From: Candidatus Scybalocola faecigallinarum
Lineage (GTDB): Bacteria; Bacillota; Clostridia; Lachnospirales; Lachnospiraceae
Assembly (NCBI GenBank): GCA_018711005.1
Contig: DVIT01000062.1
Span: forward strand, 44,694-108,693
Reading direction: 5' to 3'
Length of the DNA: 64,000 nt
Shown here: piece after piece, positions 1 through 8,758 of the stretch
How the letters are laid out: every line of letters starts with the position of its first letter
Position numbering within the stretch: position 1 is the first letter of the stretch
Made by a program: the position numbers and the translations under genes
Notes under the pieces: model-generated
Database searches by the model: none
What the model was told of the DNA's origin: nothing
The model's input: only the letters and a program-made list of their open reading frames with translations

Positions 1-2037
1 GGCGCAGATCTTTTTGTTATTGAAACAATGATGCATATTGGGGAGGCCCGCGCCGCGCTGCTGGCAGTGAAGGAAGTGTGTGACCTTCCGGTAATGGTGA
101 CCATGACTGTGGAAAGCTCCGGCAAGACTATGTACGGAACCGATTGTGTCACCGCACTGATCACCCTGGAAAGCATGGGAGCCGATGCCGTGGGCCTGAA
201 CTGTTCGGCAGGGCCGGATAAACTTCTGCCCTTTATCCGACGGATGAAACCGTATGCCACAGTACCCCTGGTGGTGAAGCCTAATGCAGGCCTTCCAAAG
301 CTGATCACCGGGGAAACGGTTTACGACATGAACAAGGAAGATTTTGTTTCCCATATGAAAGCTTTAGTGGAAGCCGGAGCCTCTATTATCGGCGGCTGCT
401 GCGGCACAACGCCGGAATATATCCGGCTGCTGGCAGACACGATGAAGGGCATGGACGTTTTCATTCCTCAAAAACGGGGACTTCGGGTGCTTACCGGCGA
501 ACATTCCATGAAGGCGCTGACTCTGGACGGACCTTTTGAGGTGATCGGCGAGCGGATCAATCCTACAGGGAAGGGGGCGCTTCGTGAGGAGCTGAAAAAC
601 CATACCTTTGATCTTGTACAGGAAATGGCTGTGTCCCAGGTGGAAAACGGCGCAGCGATCCTGGATATTAACGTGGGGATGAGCGGCATCGATGAAAAAC
701 AGATGATGCTGGACGTCATAGACGCTGTCAATGAGGTGGTGGATGTGCCGCTGTGCATTGATTCCAGCAGTCCCCAGGTGGTGGAAGCGGCGCTGCGCCA
801 TTATCACGGCAGGGCATTGGTCAACTCTGTATCCTGTGAAAAGGTTAAGCTGGAAAAGCTTTTGCCTGTGGTTAAAAAATACGGGGCCATGTTTATTATG
901 CTGCCATTGACCGATGCCGGGCTTCCGGAAAGCTTTAAGGAGCGGCAGGAAAATCTGGATACGATTATGTCAGCGGCCCAAAAGCTTGGATTTTATAAAG
1001 AAGATATGGTGGCTGACGGCCTGGTGGCAACGCTGGGGGCCAATGCTGCTGCGGGCCAGGATACGTTAAAGACCATTGAATACTGCCATGATACCCTTGG
1101 CATTGCCACGGTGTGCGGCTTGTCCAATATTTCCTTTGGGCTGCCGGACAGGAGTTATGTCAATAGCATTTTTCTTGCCCTGGCCATATCCCGGGGGCTG
1201 ACCATGGCTATTGCCAATCCGTCCCAGGAGCTTTTAATGCGCAGCGCCTGTGCCGCAGATCTGGTCATGAACAAAGCCGACGCCAGCCTGCGTTATATTG
1301 AAAATGCAGCCATGTACCGGGAGCGGAGCCAGAAGGCTTTGGAACAGGAAAAATCTGCCGGGAAGGAAGCTTTCCCGGCAAAAAATACAGCAGATAAAAA
1401 TGATCCGCCGGTTTTGCAGGAGATTTTTCAGGATGTGCTTAAAGGGAAAAAGAAGCTTGTTCCCGGACATATCCATGAGGCCCTGGAGGCGGGGATTTCT
1501 GCCTCAGATATTTTAAATCGGGCCCTGATTCCGGCCATTAATCAGGTGGGCGAATATTTTAATGCAAAGACCTATTTCCTTCCCCAGCTTATGATGTCGG
1601 CAGAGGCTATGCGTAAAGGCGTGGATCTTTTGGAACCCCTTTTATCAGAGTCTGTGGACAGCATGGGCTATACGGTCGTTATTGCCACAGTAGAAGGGGA
1701 TATTCATGATATTGGGAAAAATCTTGTGGCCATGATGATGAAAAACTATGGTTTTAAGGTGATCGATCTTGGGAAGGATGTGCCTGCCCGAACGATCGTA
1801 GATGCAGCTGTGGAAAATAAGGCGGATATTATTGCCCTTTCGGCCCTTATGACCACCACTATGCAGCGGATGCGGGATGTGATCGCCTTGGTGCGCAGCG
1901 AGCATGTTCCGGCAAAGGTCATCATTGGCGGAGCAGTGATCACCCAGGATTATGCAGACGAGATCGGGGCAGACGGATACTCTGAGGACGCAGTGGGAGC
2001 GGTGGCTTTGGTAAAACGCCTGATGGAAAAGCCTTGA
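1..2037 (+). CDS. metH: B12-dependent methionine synthase, 5'-truncated by window edge
   Basis: Transfers a methyl group from methyltetrahydrofolate via cobalamin to homocysteine, in the cytoplasm. The frame is open to base 1, so the start lies outside the window. Seen in order: the C-terminal part of the homocysteine S-methyltransferase domain ending in the zinc-binding GGCCGTTP, a pterin-binding domain starting FEVIGERINPTGKG, a helical B12 cap with the PAINQVGEYF region, and a Rossmann B12 domain with the cobalt-ligand motif DIHDIG. The protein stops straight after the B12 domain, so the AdoMet-binding reactivation domain of E. coli MetH is absent; this short architecture is common in Clostridia, where reactivation is supplied separately. 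The -35 box of the next promoter overlaps its stop codon. Confidence 0.93.
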   Translation, partial: GADLFVIETMMHIGEARAALLAVKEVCDLPVMVTMTVESSGKTMYGTDCVTALITLESMGADAVGLNCSAGPDKLLPFIRRMKPYATVPLVVKPNAGLPKLITGETVYDMNKEDFVSHMKALVEAGASIIGGCCGTTPEYIRLLADTMKGMDVFIPQKRGLRVLTGEHSMKALTLDGPFEVIGERINPTGKGALREELKNHTFDLVQEMAVSQVENGAAILDINVGMSGIDEKQMMLDVIDAVNEVVDVPLCIDSSSPQVVEAALRHYHGRALVNSVSCEKVKLEKLLPVVKKYGAMFIMLPLTDAGLPESFKERQENLDTIMSAAQKLGFYKEDMVADGLVATLGANAAAGQDTLKTIEYCHDTLGIATVCGLSNISFGLPDRSYVNSIFLALAISRGLTMAIANPSQELLMRSACAADLVMNKADASLRYIENAAMYRERSQKALEQEKSAGKEAFPAKNTADKNDPPVLQEIFQDVLKGKKKLVPGHIHEALEAGISASDILNRALIPAINQVGEYFNAKTYFLPQLMMSAEAMRKGVDLLEPLLSESVDSMGYTVVIATVEGDIHDIGKNLVAMMMKNYGFKVIDLGKDVPARTIVDAAVENKADIIALSALMTTTMQRMRDVIALVRSEHVPAKVIIGGAVITQDYADEIGADGYSEDAVGAVALVKRLMEKP

Positions 2038-2062
2038 CAATTCGGCCTTTCAGGCATATACT
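2034..2062 (+). promoter_or_regulatory. sigma-A promoter of fabH overlapping the metH stop
   Basis: TTGACA (2034-2039), 17-bp spacer, TATACT (2057-2062). The -35 box contains the TGA stop of metH. Transcription would start near 2069, giving fabH a leader of about 50 nt. Confidence 0.75.
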
Positions 2063-2079
2063 TTGATTATCAAAATATC

Positions 2080-2107
2080 AGGAGGCAACCGCCGGCCGTG
2101 TCCGGCG
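2080..2107 (+). promoter_or_regulatory. Shine-Dalgarno separated from fabH start by a GC hairpin
   Basis: AGGAGG lies at 2080-2085, 34 nt before the ATG at 2120, which is too far for normal initiation. Between them is a perfect 6-bp stem, CGCCGG (2090-2095) with CCGGCG (2102-2107), loop of 6. Folding would shorten the effective distance to about 16 nt. An in-frame TAA just before 2120 excludes an earlier start. Confidence 0.5.
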
Positions 2108-2119
2108 TCAGTGGTATAA

Positions 2120-3139
2120 ATGTCAGAAGTAAAGCTGTTAGGCACAGGTGCCAGCGTGCCGGAAAAAATTGTAACAAACCATGACCTGGCCCGGCTGGTG
2201 GAAACCAGTGATGAGTGGATCCGCACCCGGACCGGGATATGCAGGCGTCATATTGTCACCGGAGAGAGTCTTACGTCCATGAGCGTTGATGCGGCCAAAA
2301 AGGCCCTGGACGCATCCGGGCTTAGCCCTTTGAATCTGGATATGATCATTGTGGCCACCCTTACCCCGGATGAGCCCCTGCCCAATGCATCCAGCGCCGT
2401 TCAGAAGGCTCTTGGGGCAGTGAATGCTTTTTGCTTTGACCTGTCGGCAGCCTGCTCAGGGTTTGTCTATGCTCTTGGATGCGGGGCCATGTACATTAAA
2501 GGGGGCGCGGCAAAGCATGTCCTTGTGATCGGCGCGGAGATATTGTCAAAGATCGTGAACTGGGAGGACCGCACCACATGTATCCTTTTTGGGGACGGCG
2601 CCGGAGCGGCTGTGCTGGGCCCCAGTGAAGAACCGGGATTTTTAGGCATGTCCATGGGAACCGACGGCAGCCGGGGCCACACCCTTAAAATGTTTGAGCG
2701 GGATATAGACAATCCTTTTATGACCGATGCCCAGCGGGCGGCTGCAAATATGGAGGCGGATGCGGACGGAAATTTAAGGCCAAAGTCCAGGTATGTTTAT
2801 ATGGACGGGTCAGAGGTCTTTAAGTTTGCTGTAAAGAAAGTACCGGAAAGTATCCAGCAGGTGCTTAAGGAGCAGCAGGTAACTGTGGAGGATGTGGATC
2901 ATTTTGTACTCCATCAGGCCAATTACCGGATCATTGAATCTGTGGCCAAGCGGTTGAAGGCCAGTATGGATAAGTTCATCATTACGATCGATGAGTACGG
3001 GAATACTTCAGCTGCCAGCGTGCCTCTGGCTTTGGATGAGCTGATGCACAGCGGAAAGGTAAAAAAAGGCGAGCTTATTATGATTTCCGGGTTTGGCGGT
3101 GGCCTTACCTGGGGAAGTATATTAATGCGTATTGTATAA
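2120..3139 (+). CDS. fabH: 3-oxoacyl-ACP synthase III (FabH/KAS III)
   Basis: Condenses an acyl-CoA primer with malonyl-ACP to start fatty-acid synthesis. At 339 residues it is close to the family length. The catalytic triad is visible: Cys112 in SAACSGF, His265 in VLHQANYR and Asn295 in YGNTSAAS. It carries an extra loop around NPFMTDAQRAAANMEADADG, seen in many clostridial homologues. It stands alone, not in a fab operon, between metH and a terminator, with its own promoter. The isolated position leaves open that it primes a special acyl chain rather than bulk lipid synthesis. Confidence 0.92.
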   Translation: MSEVKLLGTGASVPEKIVTNHDLARLVETSDEWIRTRTGICRRHIVTGESLTSMSVDAAKKALDASGLSPLNLDMIIVATLTPDEPLPNASSAVQKALGAVNAFCFDLSAACSGFVYALGCGAMYIKGGAAKHVLVIGAEILSKIVNWEDRTTCILFGDGAGAAVLGPSEEPGFLGMSMGTDGSRGHTLKMFERDIDNPFMTDAQRAAANMEADADGNLRPKSRYVYMDGSEVFKFAVKKVPESIQQVLKEQQVTVEDVDHFVLHQANYRIIESVAKRLKASMDKFIITIDEYGNTSAASVPLALDELMHSGKVKKGELIMISGFGGGLTWGSILMRIV

Positions 3140-3143
3140 TAAA

Positions 3144-3180
3144 AAGGCAGGCTGCGCACAGGACGCGGCCTGTCTTTCTT
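3144..3180 (+). terminator. intrinsic terminator after fabH
   Basis: Stem GGCAGGCTGCG (3145-3155) with CGCGGCCTGTC (3163-3173), containing G-U pairs, followed by TTTCTTT. Confidence 0.75.
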
Positions 3181-3338
3181 TGTGAAGAAGGAGTGTATGA
3201 AATAGGCGCGGACAAGAGGCGGTCAGGCCATTTCCCGGGTTATAAAAATATTACATATGCCGGAAAAGTTTTTTATAGAAATCCCGGGGAAAGCCATGGT
3301 ATGATTATTAAAAACTGGATTTTTGACAGGAGATGAAC

Positions 3339-4133
3339 ATGATGAATCAGGAGAAAAAAGCGCTTCTTGCAGTAAGCTTTGGGACAAGCTATACTCAGGC
3401 CATTGAAAGCTGTATTGTGCCGGTAGAGCAGGCAATGAAAGCAGCGGCCGGGGAATATGACCTGTTCCGGGCGTTTACGTCAGGAATGATCATTAAGAAA
3501 TTAAAAAATGTCTGTCATATATGTGTAGATACACCCGGGGAAGCGTTGGAGGCTTTGGCAGAAAAAGGCTATGGGACTATTGCTGTACAGCCGACCCATA
3601 TTCTGGCCGGGACAGAATATCATGATTTGGCTAAAACCACAGAGGAATTTGCCCGTTCTCATCCACAGGTAAAGGTGCTGATGGGACAGCCCTTGCTTTA
3701 TGAAAATGACGATTATACCCGGGTGGCCGGGGCGCTGGGATGCTGGATGCCTAAAACCGGGGCGCATGATGTGGTTGTTTTAATGGGCCATGGAACAGAG
3801 CATTTTTCCAATAGTTCTTATTTCGCCCTGCAGCATTATCTGGATCAGCTTTCGACCCGTGCTGTTTATGTGGCCAATGTGGAAGCGCCTCCGGTGCTGG
3901 AGGAGGTTATGGAACGGATGTGCCGGGAAGGCGTGAGAAATGTGTATCTTATGCCTTTTATGCTGGTGGCCGGGGATCATGCCCGTAATGATATGGCCGG
4001 GGAGGATGAGGATTCCTGGTACAATATCCTGACCCGACATGGCTTTTCGGTGGAGGTTATCCTCCGGGGCCTTGGAGAAAGCGAGGACTTTTGCCGGCTT
4101 TACGCCCAAAAAGTCCGGAAGCTGATTTCTTAA
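3339..4133 (+). CDS. cbiK: sirohydrochlorin cobaltochelatase, CbiK type
   Basis: Inserts cobalt into sirohydrochlorin in the anaerobic cobalamin pathway. Family marks are ALLAVSFGTSY at the N-terminus, QPTHILAGTEYHDL, MGHGTEHFSN with catalytic His151, and AGDHARND with His214, matching the two metal-handling histidines of enterobacterial CbiK. Length of about 264 residues is typical. The start at 3339 is chosen because ACAGGAG ends six bases upstream; the ATGs at 3333 and 3342 are less likely or equivalent. No other cbi/cob gene is present here. It overlaps the following MATE gene by one base, so the two are probably cotranscribed. Confidence 0.92.
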   Translation: MMNQEKKALLAVSFGTSYTQAIESCIVPVEQAMKAAAGEYDLFRAFTSGMIIKKLKNVCHICVDTPGEALEALAEKGYGTIAVQPTHILAGTEYHDLAKTTEEFARSHPQVKVLMGQPLLYENDDYTRVAGALGCWMPKTGAHDVVVLMGHGTEHFSNSSYFALQHYLDQLSTRAVYVANVEAPPVLEEVMERMCREGVRNVYLMPFMLVAGDHARNDMAGEDEDSWYNILTRHGFSVEVILRGLGESEDFCRLYAQKVRKLIS

Positions 4134-5485
4134 TGAAAGCGATGGTACATACGATGGAAAATAAATTGACACAGGGGCCTGTAATAAAAAGTATGATACG
4201 CTTTGCAGTACCCATGATCCTGGGAGATCTGCTGCAGCAGTGCTATAATATTGCCGATACACTTATTGTAGGCCGATTTCTTGGGGCAGATGCTCTGGCA
4301 GCCGTAGGCTCTGCCTTTTCTTTAATGACTTTTCTCACATCCATCCTGCTGGGACTGTCTATGGGCAGCGGAACGGTATTTTCCATCCGGTTCGGCCAGA
4401 AGGATACCCATGGCCTGAAGGAAGGAATACTGGCATCCTTTACATTGCTTGGGATCGTAACCCTTATTTTAAATGTGATCATTTTTGCCGGGATCGACTG
4501 GATCATATGGGCTCTGCGCACGCCGGAAAGTCTGAAAGGGATCATGCGGGAGTATCTTATTGTGATTTTTGCCGGAATGATCGGTATTTTCTTGTACAAT
4601 TTTTTTTCGTCCCTGCTCAGGTCCCTTGGAAATTCTCTGGTGCCATTGGTTTTCCTGGCAATTTCTGCAGTCCTGAATATTGTTTTGGATCTTTTGTTTG
4701 TAGCAGTCTTTGGCTGGGGGGTGGCAGGGGCTGCCCAGGCTACGGTCATTTCTCAGTATGTTTCGGGTGTTGGCATTATGGTATATGCCCGGAGCAAATT
4801 TTCACACCTGCTGAAGCGGGATAAGGCAGTACGCCTGCGTCTGGCCTGTGTGCGGGAGATTACCAGCTTTTCTGCACTGACCTGCCTGCAGCAGTCCATT
4901 ATGAACCTGGGGATTTTGGCAGTTCAGGGACTGGTTAACAGCTTTGGAACGACGGTTATGGCGGCGTTTGCGGCGGCGGTAAAAATTGACGCTTTTGCTT
5001 ATTTGCCGGTACAGGATTTTGGAAATGCATTTTCAATTTTCGTAGCCCAGAATTTTGGTGCAAACAAAATAGACCGGATCAAAAAAGGAATACGGGCGGC
5101 ATCGTGTATAACTGTTGTATTTGGACTTTTTGTTTCGTTTTGTGTTTTTGTTTTTGCCCGGCCCCTGATGCTGATGTTTATTGATGCTAAAGAGACGGCG
5201 GTGATCGCAGAAGGTGTCCGCTATCTGCATATTGAAGGGGCATTTTACGCCCTGATCGGCGTGCTGTTTTTGCTTTACGGTCTGTACCGCGCTCTTGGAA
5301 GACCGGGAATGTCTGTAATCCTTACGATTGTATCCCTGGGCATCCGTGTGGCTCTGTCCTACATCCTTTCGGCCATTCCTGCCATTGGTGTTGTGGGGAT
5401 CTGGTGGTCTGTACCTATTGGCTGGATCCTGGCCGATGTTTTAGGCGTGGTCTGTTATCTGCTTCGGGGACGTAAAGAAGTATGA
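4133..5485 (+). CDS. MATE family efflux transporter
   Basis: Inner-membrane multidrug/cation antiporter of about 450 residues with twelve hydrophobic segments in two halves. The N-terminal signature, with FAVPMILGDLLQQCYN and DTLIVGRFLG, is diagnostic of the clostridial MATE group. The ATG at 4133 overlaps the cbiK stop as TAATG, which suggests translational coupling, so this start is preferred over the upstream in-frame ATG at 4091 inside cbiK. The substrate cannot be told from sequence. Coupling to a cobalt chelatase is curious but may be only positional. Confidence 0.9.
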   Translation: MKAMVHTMENKLTQGPVIKSMIRFAVPMILGDLLQQCYNIADTLIVGRFLGADALAAVGSAFSLMTFLTSILLGLSMGSGTVFSIRFGQKDTHGLKEGILASFTLLGIVTLILNVIIFAGIDWIIWALRTPESLKGIMREYLIVIFAGMIGIFLYNFFSSLLRSLGNSLVPLVFLAISAVLNIVLDLLFVAVFGWGVAGAAQATVISQYVSGVGIMVYARSKFSHLLKRDKAVRLRLACVREITSFSALTCLQQSIMNLGILAVQGLVNSFGTTVMAAFAAAVKIDAFAYLPVQDFGNAFSIFVAQNFGANKIDRIKKGIRAASCITVVFGLFVSFCVFVFARPLMLMFIDAKETAVIAEGVRYLHIEGAFYALIGVLFLLYGLYRALGRPGMSVILTIVSLGIRVALSYILSAIPAIGVVGIWWSVPIGWILADVLGVVCYLLRGRKEV

Positions 5486-5513
5486 CGATTTTTTGAATTT
5501 TTGTGAACACTCC

Positions 5514-5541
5514 TTGAAAGATTTTTGGCGAATGATATAAT
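5514..5541 (+). promoter_or_regulatory. sigma-A promoter of the LTA-synthase-like gene
   Basis: TTGAAA (5514-5519), 16-bp spacer, TATAAT (5536-5541), about 110 bases before the start codon. Confidence 0.65.
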
Positions 5542-5652
5542 TAAAATTTGTAATGGATATGTAAATAAACGGAGAAAAGGCTTTTACAAAAGGGCTGATT
5601 CCGGAAGGGATCGGATAAAGCCGTTAGAAAATAGGAGTGAAACACAAAAACG

Positions 5653-7839
5653 ATGAAAAAGTTATTTATTAAGCCAGGGAGAAAGCTTTGGATCAACGGG
5701 GGCATTTTATTAGCTCTTTTAGGGGTATATATTTACAGCGTATCAACAGAAGGCTTTTCCTGGCCTTATTTTTGGCAGTGCCTTGGGCTGCTCCTGGCCA
5801 TTGGCATTACTATGAATCTGAATATACGTCTGAGAAAGGCGGCGGGGATCATTGTCATGCTCCTGCTGCCGCCGGCAAGCTTTTATTTGCTGGAGGCATA
5901 TTCTCACAGTGCCTTTGAAATGGGGCTTTCCCTGCAGATACTGAATATCCTGTTTTTCTATCTGCTGTTTGGCCTGATCTTTTTTCTGTCCGGCAAAGGA
6001 AAAACAGCCTGTATTGCCGGATGCTTTATTCCCATGGTTGTTGGGATCGCCAATTACTATACAGTGTGCTTCCGGGGCTCGCCTATCCTGCCATGGGATC
6101 TTTTATCCCTCGGTACAGCCATGAGTGTGACGGATAATTATGAATTTGCTGTGGAATATCCTATGCTTGTAGTGGCACTGGCCTTTATCCTTCTCATAGT
6201 GATCGGGGCCAAGGCAGATATCCGTTTGCCTGAAGTACATATACATGTTAAAGAAAAATTACACAGTAAAAAGCAGATACGTCAGGCAGCGGTTCCGATG
6301 CTGGTGCGGACCGGGGGCAGCATTGCCTGTATTGCAGCTGGTTTTGCTGTCTTTTGGTGTCTCCAGGTGGGAAGTGTAAAAAGCTTCCTCGGACTGGACG
6401 AAACGCTGTTTTTGCCCAATTCTCTTTATGCCACCAATGGCTTTGCCGTAAGCTTTCTTTACAATCTTCAATACATTGAGATCGATAAGCCGGAAGGCTA
6501 TTCTGTCGACCAGGTTGCTGACATTATGGAGCCGTATATGGAAGAAGCTTCGGAAAATGCAGCCAATGCCTTAAAGGAAGAAAATAAAAAGAACATTGTA
6601 GGCAGCGGGAATCGGGATGGTGCCGGGGAGACGGATGCAGACGGCGGGACGTCTGATAACAGGGAGACGGCTGCAGGGACTTTGGCAGAGGATCCGGAGA
6701 TATCGGATGATACGATGCCGAATATTATTGTTATTATGAATGAAGCTTTCAGCGACCTTTCCGTACTGGGGGATTTTCCGGTTAGCGAGGATTACATGCC
6801 TTTTTGGAACAGCCTGACAGAGGATACAGTTCGGGGAAATCTGTTTGTTTCAGTCAAGGGCGGCAATACTGCCAATACAGAATTTGAATTTCTTACCGGG
6901 GACACAATGGCATTTTTGCCCCAGGGAAGTATTGCGTATCAGCAGTACATTCATGAGGAAAAGCCAACTCTTGTATCGTGGCTTGAAGGCCTGGGATATT
7001 CTACGGCAGCGCTCCATCCCTTTAATGCCTCCGGATGGGACCGTGATGAAGTCTATCCCTATTTTGGATTTGATGATATCTTATTTTATCCGGACTTTAC
7101 TTACCGTGAGCTTTTGCGGACCTATGTGTCTGATGAAAGCTCTTTTAATCAGTTGATTGATCTTTACGAAAACCGGGATGAAGAAAAGCCGTTTTTTGCT
7201 TTTGAAGTGACCATGCAAAATCATGGCGGATATTATAATGATTATGAGAATTTTACTCCGGATATTTCTCTTGGCTTTGAGCCTGAAGATTCCAATGAAA
7301 AGCATTATACAGAGCAGTATTTGTCTTTGGTAAAAAAGTCTGATGAGGCTTTTGAAATGCTTATTGAATATTTTGCACAGCAGGATGAAAAGACGATTGT
7401 TGTCATGTTTGGGGATCACCAGCCAACGGATATTATTGCGGAACCGATCCTGGAATATTGCGGCATACAAGATGACGATTCTCTGGAAGCCCAGCAGCAG
7501 CGTTATATAACACCGTTTATCATCTGGGCCAACTACGACATTGAAGAACAAGAGATCCAGCAGCTCAGCGCCAATTATTTAGGCGCCCTTATTATGGATG
7601 TGGCGGGGCTGCCAAAGACGGCTTACCAGGAATTTCTTACAGATCTCAGCCAAAAGCTTCCGGTGATCACTGCCAATGTTTATATTGACGCTCAGGGCAA
7701 TTATTATAATTCAGCGGATAATCCTTATGCGGAAGAACTGGAGGAATACCGCTCCCTCCAATATTATCACCTTTTTGAAGATGATAAATCCCTGGTAGAC
7801 TTTTACGGTATCATGCCGGATGCCCCGGAGGAATCCTAA
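5653..7839 (+). CDS. LTA synthase family phosphoglycerol transferase-like protein
   Basis: Membrane-anchored alkaline-phosphatase-fold enzyme, 728 residues. The N-terminal ~260 residues carry several membrane segments, followed by an acidic linker (about 300-350) and an extracellular sulfatase-like domain beginning PNIIVIMNEAFSD. Metal and nucleophile sites are visible: Glu in MNEAF, nucleophile Thr409 in NTANTEFEF, and the late metal motif FGDHQP; MQNHGGY is also typical. LtaS-family enzymes polymerise glycerol phosphate or transfer it to glycans; which applies here is unknown. It is longer than Bacillus LtaS because of the linker and a C-terminal acidic tail. It is monocistronic, with its own promoter and terminator. 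Confidence 0.88.
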   Translation: MKKLFIKPGRKLWINGGILLALLGVYIYSVSTEGFSWPYFWQCLGLLLAIGITMNLNIRLRKAAGIIVMLLLPPASFYLLEAYSHSAFEMGLSLQILNILFFYLLFGLIFFLSGKGKTACIAGCFIPMVVGIANYYTVCFRGSPILPWDLLSLGTAMSVTDNYEFAVEYPMLVVALAFILLIVIGAKADIRLPEVHIHVKEKLHSKKQIRQAAVPMLVRTGGSIACIAAGFAVFWCLQVGSVKSFLGLDETLFLPNSLYATNGFAVSFLYNLQYIEIDKPEGYSVDQVADIMEPYMEEASENAANALKEENKKNIVGSGNRDGAGETDADGGTSDNRETAAGTLAEDPEISDDTMPNIIVIMNEAFSDLSVLGDFPVSEDYMPFWNSLTEDTVRGNLFVSVKGGNTANTEFEFLTGDTMAFLPQGSIAYQQYIHEEKPTLVSWLEGLGYSTAALHPFNASGWDRDEVYPYFGFDDILFYPDFTYRELLRTYVSDESSFNQLIDLYENRDEEKPFFAFEVTMQNHGGYYNDYENFTPDISLGFEPEDSNEKHYTEQYLSLVKKSDEAFEMLIEYFAQQDEKTIVVMFGDHQPTDIIAEPILEYCGIQDDDSLEAQQQRYITPFIIWANYDIEEQEIQQLSANYLGALIMDVAGLPKTAYQEFLTDLSQKLPVITANVYIDAQGNYYNSADNPYAEELEEYRSLQYYHLFEDDKSLVDFYGIMPDAPEES

Positions 7840-7966
7840 TCTGCCGGACAGCATATCAATCATCAGATACTTGCAAAAAAAATTTAAGCCTGAGCTATCG
7901 GGACCTATCTGGATCTATCCAGATCCATGTCCCATGCCGATCTGCCAGGCGGTTCATATTGCCCAT

Positions 7967-8009
7967 TACGGTTACTAAGGAAAAATTTCCAAGGTAACCG
8001 TATTTTTTT
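7967..8009 (+). terminator. intrinsic terminator after the LTA-synthase-like gene
   Basis: Perfect 9-bp outer stem TACGGTTAC (7967-7975) with GTAACCGTA (7994-8002), inner GGAAA/TTTCC pairing, then seven T. A G9 tract follows at 8012-8020. Confidence 0.8.
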
Positions 8010-8140
8010 GCGGGGGGGGGCGGATCCCGGCGCCATTTTCCGGCCCTTCCTCAAGTTTTGGGATGCCGGACGAATTGTTTTTTTGCTCCGAAGGAAAACA
8101 TTACACGGCGCACTTCGGCTGGAAAACGCATTTTGTCTGA

Positions 8141-8372
8141 TATGGCCGTAGAATTTAGCTGATGTGTTCGGCAAAAATCAGAAAAATGTTAATCAGGGTC
8201 TAATTTTTACCGTAAATGATTAGACCCCAAAACGAAAAATCTCGATATAGGCCGAAGTATGGTCGAAAATCTACGGCTGAAAATCGCAAAACGCTGAATC
8301 AGGCCTAAGAAGTGGGCTAAATTCTACGGCCATAAAATGGAAAATGGAGATCAGGGGCGAAAACAGATAAAA
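8141..8372. repeat. intergenic inverted-repeat element (CTACGGCC family)
   Basis: Part of a 0.9-kb stretch (7840-8758) without a credible gene. A perfect 19-bp inverted repeat, TATGGCCGTAGAATTTAGC at 8141-8159 and its complement at 8316-8334, encloses a 9-bp dyad GGGTCTAAT/ATTAGACCC (8196-8204, 8219-8227). Units starting CTACGGC recur at 8271 and 8324, 53 bp apart, and a diverged copy sits near 54888-54945. This is a non-coding repeat family, possibly a MITE-like element or a structured RNA. Confidence 0.6.
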
Positions 8373-8429
8373 AGAGGGTGTCCATCCATTCTGTTTGGCT
8401 CTTGACGCATGGCTCAGCTTAAAAACATA

Positions 8430-8459
8430 TTGACATGGGGCACTTTAGCGTGGTAATAT
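8430..8459 (+). promoter_or_regulatory. possible promoter of the asnA leader
   Basis: TTGACA (8430-8435), 18-bp spacer, TAATAT (8454-8459). The -10 is imperfect. It would produce a leader of about 290 nt before asnA. Confidence 0.45.
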
Positions 8460-8465
8460 GACAGA

Positions 8466-8640
8466 TATTAAATGGAAACTTGTAAAATTTAACGATTCCG
8501 TTATGGACGGGAATATTTGCTGCTAATACTGTTTTTTCGCTGCTGATGCAGCGGGATCCGCGGTTATGGCGAAATGTCATATATCCGGATCGGCAAAAAT
8601 CCTTGTATAAGCAGGATTTCGCAGTTTTTTTTCCTGGCCG
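8466..8640 (+). ncRNA. structured leader or small RNA upstream of asnA, candidate attenuator
   Basis: Successive hairpins lie after the predicted promoter: ATTCCGT with ACGGGAAT, CGCTGC-TGAT-GCAGCG, GATCCG with CGGATC, and finally AAATCCT with AGGATTT followed five bases later by eight T. No T-box antiterminator consensus is present. It could be a conditional terminator for asnA or an independent small RNA. A further 8-bp dyad, ATGAAAGT/ACTTTCAT (8701-8728), sits just before the asnA ribosome site. Confidence 0.35.
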
Positions 8641-8758
8641 GTTCCATGGCTGGATTGTTATATAAAACTCGCAGGCCATCCTGTGGAATTTGGGCTGTGA
8701 ATGAAAGTTTGCGTGACAGGACTTTCATAATTTGTTTTGAAATGGGAGGACATTTTCA

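Noticed and set aside
7900..7933. GGGAC/GTCCC plus CTGGAT/ATCCAG dyad as a terminator
   Set aside because: No T run and an internal mismatch loop; the proper terminator is at 7967-8009.
7927..8151. Open frames on both strands in the 7.9-8.2 kb gap
   Set aside because: No ribosome sites, no family resemblance, and they run over a terminator and a poly-G tract.
8466..8640. T-box riboswitch before asnA
   Set aside because: GGGATCCGCGG superficially resembles the T-box sequence, but the AGGGTGGNACCGCG antiterminator core and a stem I are missing.
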